From the NCBI GenBank assembly GCA_963565915.1, contig OY751488.1, positions 1,674,001 to 1,738,000 on the forward strand: a stretch of 64,000 nucleotides of DNA. The letters run 5' to 3'. This document shows, in pieces, positions 44,358 to 54,494 of this stretch. The notes under the pieces are model-generated. The model had not been told where the DNA came from. It saw nothing but the letters and a program-made list of their open reading frames with translations, and ran no database searches. Position numbers and translations under genes: made by a program. Every line of letters begins with the position of its first letter. Position 1 is the stretch's first letter. Source of the DNA: Entoloma clypeatum. Taxonomy: Eukaryota; Basidiomycota; Agaricomycetes; Agaricales; Entolomataceae.

Positions 44358-44432
44358 TGGAGTAGGACATAGCCCTACTCCACCACAGTCATGTGACCTA
44401 GCCAGGTAGACATGAGCCCACCTGTTGTAGAG
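44358..44432 (+). repeat. Right direct repeat of the small LTR element, first part
   Basis: 75 bp, interrupted after TAGAG by Copia-A copy 3. Continues at 62627-62696. Confidence 0.72.
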
Positions 44433-44740
44433 TGTTGAAACTTTTCCATCACATAGATTAGATTAGATTAGATTATATCATGTGACCTTAGACATCTTCG
44501 ATTACATACTTATTTGGTTGGTACAAACAGTAGTACAGTATATAAGACCAGGAAACTGATAATATCAATAAGTTGTCTCTTGACTCTTAACCAGCTCCAT
44601 TGCTCTTACCAGCCTCAACCGCTCTCACCAGCCCCACCCTTCTCAACCAAGTAAGTGACTAGAACGGTAGAGTAGAGTACTTCCACTGTAGCTGTGTTGC
44701 TCAGTACATCTGCGGCTAGCGCCCAGGTGGAACTTCAACA
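44433..44740 (+). repeat. 5' LTR of Copia-A copy 3 (308 bp)
   Basis: TGTTGAA...TTCAACA. The U3 part has CACATAG-(ATTAG)n-ATATCATGTGAC where copies 2 and 4 have CACGTAG and CACGTGAC. Confidence 0.95.
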
Positions 44741-44754
44741 GGTTATGGGCCCCG
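44741..44754 (+). other. Primer-binding site of Copia-A copy 3
   Basis: GGTTATGGGCCCCG abutting the LTR. Confidence 0.75.
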
Positions 44755-45097
44755 GATAGTAGAGGGACTTGGGAACGCTGGCAATAGCGAGTACCTGCCC
44801 ACTCTACCCTGGTTGGCAAAGAACTGATTGAAAGATCTAGGTTCTGAGTCATATTTCTTCACATATGAACCTGGGAACATCATTACGACAAGTACCTGTC
44901 ATGAAGCGTCCCTAAGGGGATTGACTTAGTACACATCATATGGAAACGTTGATCGTACCTCATACACTTCTGACAAAAAGGGTTTTTCCCACAACCACTA
45001 TTCCTGAAGGGAATATGTTATGAGGAATCATTTATTTGTTTTCTCTAAAAATCAAGGACATCACTGATTGGGAGAACTCCTTTTAGACTCATTAAAC

Positions 45098-45336
45098 ATG
45101 TCTACCTCTCGCTCCGCCCTCGACTCCATCACCATCTTCGACGGCATCGACTACCAGAGTTGGGCCAAGAAAATGAAGTTGTACCTTCTCCATCAAGGAG
45201 TCTGGCGCATCGTATCCGGCGACATTGAGCGCCCTGACATCGCGGACTTTACGGTCACGGTCTCCACCCCTGCCTCTGCCACCTCAACGTCTGCGACTCA
45301 ACCTCCGGTGGTCACCACTACCGTCGACCAACCTGC
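45098..45336 (+). pseudogene. Copia-A copy 3 gag, N-terminal 80 codons
   Basis: Starts MSTSRSALDSITIFDGIDYQ like the other copies and is cut in the codon after VDQP by Copia-C. The frame resumes at 57739 through the duplicated CCTGC, giving PAFHKERKIWIRDDDMALG, so insertion was precise. Confidence 0.9.
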
Positions 45337-45685
45337 TGTTGAACATATCGCCAGATATGTCGCACCATGTGCTTGTCACAGGAAGTGACTATAAGTCACT
45401 ATTACCATATATGTAAGTTTATGGTACAACCACGGACGCATGACTTGTTTATGCATTGTTTGTACAATGGTCCGTGCGCATATTGGATTAGTATAAATAC
45501 CCATGTATTTAGTACGATGAATCCTAACTTCTTGAACACCCCAGTTCTTTGAGTTAACTAACAAGCTAGTATAGCTTCTAGATTCCCTTTAGTTACTCTT
45601 AACCAGGTTAGTTGAGCTTCCACTATGCCTTCGTACCGCTACGTCTTGAGCGCCCTTTGGGCAGCCTACGTCGGTTACATCATTA
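45337..45685 (+). repeat. 5' LTR of Copia-C (349 bp), contains the start of the accessory ORF
   Basis: Starts TGTTGAACA, ends ACATCATTA. TATAAATA at 45492-45499 predicts transcription from about 45525. A short upstream ORF, MNPNFLNTPVL, precedes the accessory ATG at 45625, which lies 61 bases before the LTR end. Confidence 0.93.
45492..45499 (+). promoter_or_regulatory. TATA box in the Copia-C LTR
   Basis: TATAAATA, about 130 bases upstream of the accessory ORF start and the only strong TATA in the LTR. Confidence 0.6.
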
Positions 45686-46461
45686 GGTTATGGGCCCCGG
45701 CCCTAGCGCCGCATGCTCTAAGCATCTTAGCTTTTGCGCTACTATTGGCAGCATCCGCTTTGTATGCTAGCCTGGAGACTGGTTTCCTCAGCATCGAATA
45801 CATCGAGCTCGACGGTTCCCTCAACGGTGAACCTCGCAGCATTCGAGGTATTGAATGTACCTTTCAATGGGCCATTCTTGATCGATTGCTTGAGAGAATC
45901 CCTGTTACAATGATTGTATCACGAGAGCAAGTCCATATGGTGCCAACGGCACAGGGCTCAGTCCCTTCAGGTCTTGATGACAATGGACGCATCGTTGCAC
46001 GATGCGGGGTGTGTCGACAACTTGTTGTTGACAGTCAGCATTGCCCAAGGCATTGCATAGACAACACCACTTTTGACTACTCGTGTACTACGTGTGATGC
46101 AGGATCAGCCAGGACTCGAGTTCAAAACCGCAGACGGCGTAATCGCCGTACTGAGGTACCTGTTGCGGTACCTACCCAAGATGGAGATCCCACGGATCCT
46201 CCGCCCGTGTATGTTGATGATGGGACCATCCCTGAAGCACACGGAGCACCTCCTCTTTTGCCCCTGGCCCAACAAATTCGGTTGCCGGATAATGACCCCT
46301 TAATTGAGGCGGCGAACAGAGCGAATGAAGTCATGCTCCCTATTCAGGGAGGATCTTGCACCTGTGGGCAGCACAGCACTCAGGGCGCACATGATGATTG
46401 GGTAGAACTAGTGATGGCATTTCATATGCTACCACTAGACCAAACAGAGAACGAAGAATGA
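45625..46461 (+). CDS. Copia-C accessory ORF, 278 residues, membrane and zinc-finger-like protein
   Basis: ATG inside the 5' LTR (CCACTATGCC), reading through the LTR edge and the primer-binding site, which encodes RLWAP, to a stop 90 bases before gag. Residues 6-20 and 27-49 are hydrophobic, compatible with two membrane segments. Residues 127-157 hold six cysteines as CGVC...C(x3)C...CTTC, a likely zinc site. An Arg-rich stretch (RRRRNRR, 169-175) follows, then a Pro/Asp-rich linker and a second CTC pair near residue 245. No similarity to gag, pol or a known envelope protein is recognised. The long frame has no internal stop in an element with identical LTRs. It could be an additional structural or host-interaction protein, or an N-terminal extension of gag through splicing; both are inference. 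Confidence 0.6.
   Translation: MPSYRYVLSALWAAYVGYIIRLWAPALAPHALSILAFALLLAASALYASLETGFLSIEYIELDGSLNGEPRSIRGIECTFQWAILDRLLERIPVTMIVSREQVHMVPTAQGSVPSGLDDNGRIVARCGVCRQLVVDSQHCPRHCIDNTTFDYSCTTCDAGSARTRVQNRRRRNRRTEVPVAVPTQDGDPTDPPPVYVDDGTIPEAHGAPPLLPLAQQIRLPDNDPLIEAANRANEVMLPIQGGSCTCGQHSTQGAHDDWVELVMAFHMLPLDQTENEE
45686..45699 (+). other. Primer-binding site of Copia-C, inside the accessory ORF
   Basis: GGTTATGGGCCCCG directly after the LTR; also codes for part of the accessory protein. Confidence 0.75.
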
Positions 46462-46550
46462 TGATCGACAAGGCAGCTCGTCTATTTATTTTCTGATGCG
46501 CTTTTTCGATATTTCATATGCTGATTCTATTTATGTTTCGCAGCATCATC

Positions 46551-47708
46551 ATGTCTTCAAACTCAAAACTCGACCTTGCTTCCTCCGTTCCCAAGCTCAC
46601 CACCACCAACTTCTCCGTCTATCAGGAGAAAATGAGCGCCTACTTGAAGGCAGCTAAAGTGTGGAGGATCGTCACCGGCGACAAAAAGTTCCCGGCTGAT
46701 CCTAAAGAGACAGATTTCCAAGACAAGTTAAACACTTGGCATGAACAGGACGATCAGGCCCAAGGCCTAATCCAGATGTCCATTTCGGACTCTCTTGTCC
46801 ATCACATCAAGGGAGCTAAAACCTCCAAGGAGATGTGGGACCTGATCGCCACTAAACTGTCCACGGTCGGCCCGTCCACCGTCTTTGCTGATTTCCAGCA
46901 ACTCCTCCGCACTTCTCTTTCTCCCGCCGATCCTTTATCTGGCATCGATAAGATGCAGACCCTATTTCAGCGACTCGAGCACAACCACATAGATATCCCC
47001 AAGTTCGTCCGGATCATGATGATCCTGAATGGACTGCCTCAGGGCTATGATGGTCTAGTACACAGCATCCTCTTTGATGCGGTGCACTATGTGGCGCCTG
47101 GCGGCAATCAGTCCACAGTACTCGAAATCGGGAAGGTAATCGAGCAAATATGCTCGGAATACTTCCGTAAAAACCCGCACGCTCCACAGTCCCAAGGAAG
47201 TGCTCACGCGAACAAAATCTCTGCGGTAAAACGTGCTCGTCCTAACCCCCCGAAGTACCAGCCTCGCACTGGACCCTCTCAGGGATCTTCGGAAGGACCG
47301 GCTGCTAACCAGCAGCATTCGCATCAGCACTCCAAGCCCTGGAAGGGCAAGGGACGAGGAACTTCTGCCGGGAAGACCAAGGGCAAAGGACCCTGGAAAG
47401 GTAAAGAGAAGGCGCATTTTGCCTCCTCTGCCATGGATAGCGCCCCTGATGGGCAGCTTCCAATCCAGACCTTACCCAACACGGTCATTTACGGAAATGG
47501 GTCTATCTTCACTCCGCACCCCTCATCATCCACCGACTGGAGGATTAGGAACAACCAATCGCTTGCGATTGGTAACATTCCTGGCCCAGGCCCTTTCACG
47601 GACCTGGATGGAGCGCGCACACTAGCTAACGTCAAGGCCGCTCTCAGCGCCTCCGACAATGGACCCCCGGAATCACCGCATTCCGGTTTTCGAAGAAACG
47701 CCGAGTAG
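46551..47708 (+). CDS. Copia-C gag
   Basis: The likely start is ATG 46551 (MSSNSKLDLASSVPKLTTTN), which aligns with copia gag starts. The in-frame ATG at 46518 lies before a possible intron end (TTTCGCAG at 46536-46543) and is less likely. It contains the UBN2-like region (VYQEKMSAYLKAAKVWRIVTGD, TSKEMWDLIATKLSTVGPSTVFADFQQLL) and a basic Gly/Lys tail (GKGRGTSAGKTKGKG), with no CCHC knuckle. The frame ends at 47706-47708. Pol continues in the +1 frame, overlapping from 47626. Confidence 0.88.
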   Translation: MSSNSKLDLASSVPKLTTTNFSVYQEKMSAYLKAAKVWRIVTGDKKFPADPKETDFQDKLNTWHEQDDQAQGLIQMSISDSLVHHIKGAKTSKEMWDLIATKLSTVGPSTVFADFQQLLRTSLSPADPLSGIDKMQTLFQRLEHNHIDIPKFVRIMMILNGLPQGYDGLVHSILFDAVHYVAPGGNQSTVLEIGKVIEQICSEYFRKNPHAPQSQGSAHANKISAVKRARPNPPKYQPRTGPSQGSSEGPAANQQHSHQHSKPWKGKGRGTSAGKTKGKGPWKGKEKAHFASSAMDSAPDGQLPIQTLPNTVIYGNGSIFTPHPSSSTDWRIRNNQSLAIGNIPGPGPFTDLDGARTLANVKAALSASDNGPPESPHSGFRRNAE

Positions 47709-48711
47709 AATCAGCTGGGCCGATGAGATGGAAACAGAAGACATAGCCCCCACTATAAGGGGCTATTACGATGAAGGATACGTCAACGACTACATGGAGT
47801 ATGAAGTTTCCCGTGGTGATGGAAACAACGACGACATGGGGTATGTTTCACATTCAAAAGCACGTACAATGCAGTTAACAAATACTTCACAGAAGCCTCT
47901 TTGGAGACGAGTGAATGGACGGCGGTCCAATGTATTTTTATCACCTGCTGTACACGCGCTTATAGCGCAAATAAATTCTCATTATGCGAATTGTGCTGAA
48001 TGTAAGAAACAGAATCAATCCAATTGGATTCTTGATTCAGGTGCATCATTGCACTTTACTTATGATATCAATGATTTCATTGAGTATACCCCACTAAAAG
48101 ATCGTCAATCTGTGCAAATTGCACAGAAAGGTCACACTATTCAGATCCTTGGACAAGGAACGGTGTTGATTAATCACACCATCAAGAAAAACGGGCGAGA
48201 ACAAAATAAAATAACTTGTCTATCACCCGTTTATTATATACCAGATTTAGACGTTCGTCTTTTATCTGTAGGCGAGATTCTTAAACAAGGAAATGAAATT
48301 AGCGGACGATTTGGTTCGATCATGCTAAAGACCAATTCAGGTCTTCCTTTGTTTATGTGTTATCCTCATAAGGCAAATGAATCGATTTATTGGCTAAACG
48401 CCACGATCATTAAAGAGGAACGAATACACTTGGTTAGTCTTAGTGTCTCACAATCTGTTGATTATGACACTTGGCACAAGCGATTCGGACACCCTTCACA
48501 TGAAGTACTGCGACATGCTTCTAAACATGTCAAAGGTTTCAATGGAGTGGACAAACCGTCCACTGAGCGACCCTGCAAAGGATGCGCTCTTGGAAAGATG
48601 CCTTCAAAATCTTTCCCACCATCTCAGACACGCGCTAAAGCACCTCTTGAGCTAATCCATTCGGATTTAAAGCAATTCAAAAAGGCGACTTATGGCAAAT
48701 ACAATTATTAT
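47626..48711 (+). pseudogene. Copia-C pol, first part (protease, integrase start)
   Basis: Open in the +1 frame relative to gag from 47626. It contains protease (WILDSGASLHFTY) and integrase zinc finger (WHKRFGHPSHEVL, CKGCALGK) up to HSDLKQFKKATYGKYNYY. There Copia-A copy 4 inserted (target duplication ATTAT). It resumes at 54495 with ISFVDDYTSHAW in frame across the duplication. Confidence 0.9.
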
Positions 48712-49022
48712 TGTTGAAGTTCCACCTGGGCGCTAGCCACAGGTGTACTGAGCAACACGGCTACAGTGGAAGTACTCTACGATACCGCTATAGTCACTTA
48801 CATGGTTTGGAGGGGGGTAAGGCTGGTGAGAGCGGTTGAGGCTGGTGAGAGCGATGGAGCTGGTTAAGAGTCAAGAGACAACTTGTTGATATTGACAGTT
48901 TCCTGGTCTTATATACCGTACTACTGTTTGTACCAACCAAACAAGTATGTAATGAAGATATGTAAAGGTCACGTGATGTAATCTAATCTAATCTAATCTA
49001 CGTGATGGGAAAAGTTTCCACA
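48712..49022 (-). repeat. 3' LTR of Copia-A copy 4
   Basis: 311 bp; next to the polypurine tract TATGGGGGGG (minus strand) at 49023-49032. Confidence 0.95.
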
Positions 49023-49098
49023 CCCCCCCATATTTAGTACATACTTCTAAATACATCTTACTTTTTCCCACATATGTATATAGGTACTTTTGTTTTGC

Positions 49099-52000
49099 CT
49101 AGTTCTTTATCAGTCCGAAGTACGGGATAAACTTGGAAAAAAGGATTTTCCCCAGATTCTTAGTCAAAAGGTCTGCAGGGTTATTCACTCCTTCGATGAA
49201 TTCGACCGTAATAATTCCTTCGGAGACTTTTTCTCTGACGAAGTGGAATCGCACGTCAATGTGCTTGGATCGCTTCTCAGTTACAGGGTTGGATGCGATA
49301 AAGACGGAGCCGTTGTTATCTCCGTAGATCGGTACTGACCCGATCTGCATTCCAAGTTCGGCAAGCATGCTTCTCAGCCATGTTGCTGTGCGACTGCAAT
49401 CTGATAGCGCCATATACTCTGCTTCTGTAGAAGAGAGGGCGATGGTCTTTTGCGCCGATGATACCCATGTTATCGCTCCAGACGCCAGTGATATGAAGAA
49501 GCCGGTGGTAGACCTCCTCGTGTTTTCATCTGACGCCCAGTCGGAGTCTGTGAATGCATAGATCCCTTTCCCTGAGTCCCCATCGTACATGATCGCGTAA
49601 TTTTTCGTTGCCTTCAAATATCTGCAAATATCCCTAGCCACCTCTAAATGGCGTTTGGTGGGATTTGCGGAAAATTGGGACATTTTGATTACAGCAAAGC
49701 AGATGTCAGGCCTCGTTCCAATCATCAGATATAGGAGTGATCCGATGACGGATTGGTACTTGGATCGGAGTTCCGCATTGGGTTCATCTTCGGACGCCAT
49801 GGGTTTGTAGCCCGTAGGAAGTGGGGTATGGGTGGCGTTAGATTCGCTCATCCCCATGCGTGCCAGAATTTTCTCAAGGTAAGGTACTTGATCAATGAAG
49901 ATCCTCTTCCCACGTTGCCTTATTTGGATTGAGAGAAATTCCTTTGGTTCCCCATCGGGCGCTAGGTGACCTAGGTCCCTGCATTCCCATGTTGTCATGA
50001 AGGCCTTCTTCTTTTCTAGCGTATATTCCCGGTTTGTGCCGAGAAAAGCAGAGTCGTCGACATAGATGACGGCGATTACAATTTCCCCATCGGTACTTTT
50101 GTGAATGAACACTCCCGCATCGGAGTGAAGCCGGACAAAGCCGAGCTTTTTCATGGAGGAATCAAGTTCCCTCCACCAGGCTAATGCGGCCTGCTTAAGT
50201 CCATATAGAGCTTTGAATAGTTGGTACACGAGGTGTTCTTTCCCTTTTACTATGTAGCCCTCAGGCTGTCGCATGTAAATGACTTCACGGAGCGTTCCAT
50301 AGAGGAAGGCTGACGAGACGTCCAAAAGAGTCATGAACCACCCTTCAAGGGCTGTCAATGCCAGTATTAGTCGGACAGTTTCATATCTTACGACTGGTGA
50401 GAAGATCTGATCAAAGTCGATCCCTTCTACCTGTGAGAAGCCTTTTGCGACGAGGCGCGCTTTCAGACGCCCATCGGATTTTTCGTTGTAAACCCATTTG
50501 TTCCTTAGAGCTTTCCTCCCTGCAGGCAGGGGTACTAGCTCCGTGATCACCCCGCGGCGTTTGAGCATATCTAGCTCTTTACGTTCAGCCGCATACCAGT
50601 CTTCTTTATTTGGAAGAGGGTATATGTCTTTATGGGACATTTCAACGATGCCAACTTGGACTGATATTGCCTCCATCAGGAGGTCATTCATCCATGCCGT
50701 TTGACCGCCCAATCTCCGTCTTCGATCTAATTTTTCAAGATCAGACGCTGGAGTGTCTTCCCCATAGATGCTTCCTGGCATCTTCCGAACTCGTCGTTCC
50801 CTGATCGGTCGATCTGGTACTTGCTCGGGTTGTGGAGTGGGTACTCGCGGTTCGTCATCAGGCTCACTGGCAGGCAGTTCGTTGTCTGATTCAGGTTGAT
50901 CCTGTTCAATGGGAACTGGGATATGAGGTGTTTCGTTGTGACTATCGTCATCGTTGCTGCCAGGAATGAGATCCTCAAACTCATCAGCCGGCTCTGGGTT
51001 TTCCATTTCTGGGTGGTTTTCTGGCAACGGGTCAATGTGGCATCTAGGGTACTTGCTTTCATCAAAGATAGCTTTCCCGCCCATGAAAATCGTGTTGGTC
51101 TCAGGATCCATGAAGCGGTATCCTTTGACCCCTGGTTTCGATCCGAGATAAATCATCAATCGAGATCTTGATTCCAGGGAGTTCCTACGTTTCTCCTTTG
51201 GGATATATACATATGCCTGACATCCGAATACTCTGACACTAGACATGTCGGGGATCTCATTGGTCACCCTGAAGTAAGGGGTTTTCCATTCAAGACGCTG
51301 CATGGGGGTTCTGTTGTAGAGAAATGCTGCGTGTTCCAAACAGAATTCCCACCACATGGGCGGTAAGCATGCATCGAAGCGCAATGCCTGAGATTTTTCC
51401 CATAGTGTTCGATTGATCCTTTCTGCTCTACCATTCTGCTGGTGCTGATATGGGAGCGTGACATCGATCAGAATTCCATGATCGGCAAGTACATCCTTGT
51501 ATTCGTCAAATTCTCCACCTCCATCAACCCGCCACTTTTTAGGGGTAGCGGCAAATTGATTCTGGATCATCGCAAGGAATTGTTTCAGCGCCGTGATGGC
51601 GCCTGACTTCTTCCTAAGCAAGACGACCCAGACATGGGATGAAAAGTCGTCCAAAAAGGTAAGGAAATATTTGTACTTATGGTACGATGCCGTGGATATC
51701 TGCTTCAAATCCGAATGGATCAAATCAAAGGGTTTGACAGCCCTTGTCGTCGAGTTAGGATAAGATTGATTCGGCATTTTCCCTTTCAGACACCCCGTGC
51801 AGTTTTCCTGTGATCTCTCACGTACTAACGTCCTGGGTACTCCTTTGGTACTAGTGGGAATTTTATTAAGCGCCTGGTCATTTGGGTGGCCAAGACGTTT
51901 ATGCCAGGTTTCAACAGTGATTTCGCTAGAGATCGCGTGGATTTGGTCATAGCGTATTTCAGTGTCTAACCAGTAAATGGTTTGTCCGATGAAATGAGGC

Positions 52001-53816
52001 GAAAACTGTATTTTGTTCAGCCCTTTAGAGATATTAATTTCTCCGCGCATTCCATCAACTTTGTAACCATGGTTAAGGAAGACGCCTAGGGACAATAGAC
52101 GTGTGTCCATATCCGGAATATAAAATACCGGTCGTAGGAGATGGGTTTTAGTTTCCCCGTTCAGGGTATGCCGTACTGGAACGGCCCCAACTCCGAGAAT
52201 TTCCAGTTTCTTTCCCTTTGCAGCTGTTTGGACAAATCGCTTAGCCTTGAGAGGCCTGTAATACGCGAAGTCTTTGAACTCATGGGTAAAGTGTAATGAT
52301 GCGCCGGAATCTAAGATCCACTGAGCGCGTTCTTTCTCTTTGCAGTGTGTGCAGGTTTGGTATATTTTTTGTACAGATCATCGCTAAAGAGATCTATACT
52401 ATCTGCATTGGTACTGGCTAATATATATTCAAACGTCTGTGCGTGATTATTAGCATTTCCCATTTGGTCAAGTTTGAGAGAAAGATGTGACGAACCGTCA
52501 AGTTCGATCAGCCCATCCTCGAACTGTTCCGGCCCCATTCGCTCGCTTTGATGGTCTATGTCCATCATCCCTAGCGATTCTTCTATCGACGGGGCTACGC
52601 GACGCTGTTTAGCCGGCCTTTCGTCAATTTCAGGGATGATGGTGTCTAGGATACGAAGATTCGATCCTGAGGGGCGAGCACCAATGCCACGCGCGAGTTT
52701 GCGGACATGGTCGTTCTTTTTCCACACGGATGGTTTTCCAGAAGGAAGCCCGGTGTACTGTGACGGAGGGGGGTTCATTCGTTGCAGGAGCGACTGCATC
52801 TTTGCGGAATCGGGCTGTGCGGTACTTGTCGTTTTCCCGCGACCAGTGATGGTGGTGAAGGACGGTGTCGGAAGAGGAGGGAAGTGAATGGCGGGAGCAA
52901 CGAACTCAACCGTTTCTTCCACATGGTCGGACGCGTTGTCCGCAGTGTTGGCGTTTTTCTTCTGATTGCGCCAGCGTCCTTTTCCCTTCTTCTTTTCAGA
53001 AGCGGTACTATGGTCAGTCGAGTTAGGCTGCTCGTCAGCGTCGTTCTGCGAGGTACTCGGCTTTTGCTGCTTTTCCCATTTGGGGTCCTGCCCCTTGCGC
53101 TTTGTCCCAGAGATTTTCCGGGCCTGCTCGTTGGACGTACGAGTGGACCCAATCGAATACTTGCGCCGGTACTCTGATATGATGCTTTCGGCGACGGCCT
53201 TGTAGGTGAAATCGTCGGCGTCATAGACCTGGAAGAGGGCGGTGGAGAGTGACGACCAGGCGTCGGGAATTGCATTTGCCAGGATCATTGCCTGCATCAG
53301 ATCGGGGACGTCAAAGTTCGAATCGGCGAGCCGAGCGAAAAGAGACCCCAGGCGCTCGATTTCAGGGATGGGGTCGCGTCCAGAGAGCTTGTAGGTGGCG
53401 GCGGCCTTGAAGTCGCCGAAGATGACGGCCGGGGATACCTTGGAGTAGGCATCCTTTAATGACTTCCAGGCGTCTTTCGAGGAAGTGGCGTCCTTGATGT
53501 GGCGTCTGATCGCCTCGGAGACCTTCAGGCGTATCGCCCCAAGAGCTACGTCATCGTCCCTGATCCAGGTTTTTTCTTCCTTGCGGAAGCCGGGCTGGTC
53601 GACCGTGGTGGCCAGCACAGGGGGAGCAGTAGCAGTGGCCCCAGGGGTGGAGACTGTGGTGGTGAAGTCGGCGATGACAGGGCGGGGGATGTCGCCAGAA
53701 ACAAGGCGCCAGACTCCTTGATGGAGGAGGTAAGACTTCATTTTCTCGGCCCAGCTCCGGTAGTCGATGCCGTCAAAGGCAGTGATCGTGTCGAGGGCAG
53801 AACGAGAGGTAGACAT
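49099..53816 (-). pseudogene. Copia-A copy 4 gag-pol, broken by one 10-bp deletion
   Basis: The N-terminal frame runs from ATG 53816 to a premature end at 52311. The pol frame is then open down to 49099 with all catalytic motifs (DSGAS, HSD, DGGGEF, IYVDDS, FTDSDW). Comparison with copy 2 shows a net loss of 10 bases in the KHFASCTHC segment near 52355, between gag and protease. This is the only disabling lesion I found. Confidence 0.93.
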
Positions 53817-54164
53817 TTTGAATGAATCTAAAAAGGGTTCTCAATCAGTGATGTGTTATGAATATGATTCGAGAAAACAATTGAATGATTCCTTATGACA
53901 TATTCCCTTCAGGAATAGCGGTCATGGGAAAACCCTTTATATGTCAGAAACGTATAAGGTGCGATCAACGTTTCCACATGGAGTGTACTAGGTCAATCCC
54001 CTTTAGAGACGTTTCATGACAGGTACTTGTCGTAATGACGTTCCCAGGTTCATATGTGAAGAAGTATGACTCAGAACCTAGATCTTTCGATCGGTTCTTT
54101 GCCAACCAGGGTAGAGTGGGCAGGTACTCGCTGTTGCCAGCGTTTCCCAAGTCCCTCTGCTATC

Positions 54165-54178
54165 CGGGGCCCATAACC
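54165..54178 (-). other. Primer-binding site of Copia-A copy 4
   Basis: GGTTATGGGCCCCG on the minus strand next to the 5' LTR. Confidence 0.75.
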
Positions 54179-54489
54179 TGTTGAAGTTCCACCTGGGCAC
54201 TAGCCACAGGTGTACTGAGCAACACGGCTACAGTGGAAGTACTCTACGATACTGCTATAGTCACTTACATGGTTTGGAGGGGGGTAAGGCTGGTGAGAGC
54301 GGTTGAGGCTGGTGAGAGCGATGGAGCTGGTTAAGAGTCAAGAGACAACTTGTTGATATTGACAGTTTCCTGGTCTTATATACCGTACTACTGTTTGTAC
54401 CAACCAAACAAGTATGTAATGAAGATATGTAAAGGTCACGTGATGTAATCTAATCTAATCTAATCTACGTGATGGGAAAAGTTTCAACA
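54179..54489 (-). repeat. 5' LTR of Copia-A copy 4 (311 bp)
   Basis: Same layout as the copy 2 LTR. GGCACTAGCC and GATACTGCT replace GGCGCTAGCC and GATACCGCT. Confidence 0.95.
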
Positions 54490-54494
54490 ATTAT

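Larger units (their letters stand above)
41783..44432 (+). mobile_element. Small LTR element carrying a KEG-repeat ORF (LARD/TRIM-like)
   Basis: Direct repeats of about 145 bp (TGGAGTAGG...CTCTCCA) flank 2.4 kb of internal DNA: 41783-41927 on the left, and on the right 44358-44432 plus 62627-62696, the right copy being split by Copia-A copy 3. A purine tract AAAAGGGGGGAA precedes the right repeat as a polypurine tract would. The flanking Copia-D gag rejoins in frame across the element (GDW to KQS), with CTGG/TTGG as an imperfect target duplication. No gag or pol is present, so the element would be non-autonomous. A MITE sits inside. Confidence 0.65.
48712..54489 (-). mobile_element. Copia-A copy 4, inserted in Copia-C pol
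   Basis: 311-bp LTRs at 48712-49022 and 54179-54489, target duplication ATTAT at 48707-48711 and 54490-54494, 5778 bp, opposite strand to its host. It is very close to copy 2 in sequence, but the coding frame is broken by one small deletion. The LTRs differ at about three sites (two at CpG, plus TTCCACA versus TTCAACA at the inner end of the 3' LTR). Confidence 0.96.

Noticed and set aside
45625..46461. A cellular membrane-protein gene interrupted by a transposon
   Set aside because: The frame starts inside an LTR, and both its ends lie within one element whose other parts are in the proper order, so it belongs to Copia-C.
48712..49022. Solo Copia-A LTR ending pol of Copia-C
   Set aside because: A full internal region and a second LTR at 54179-54489 with matching ATTAT duplication show a complete element.
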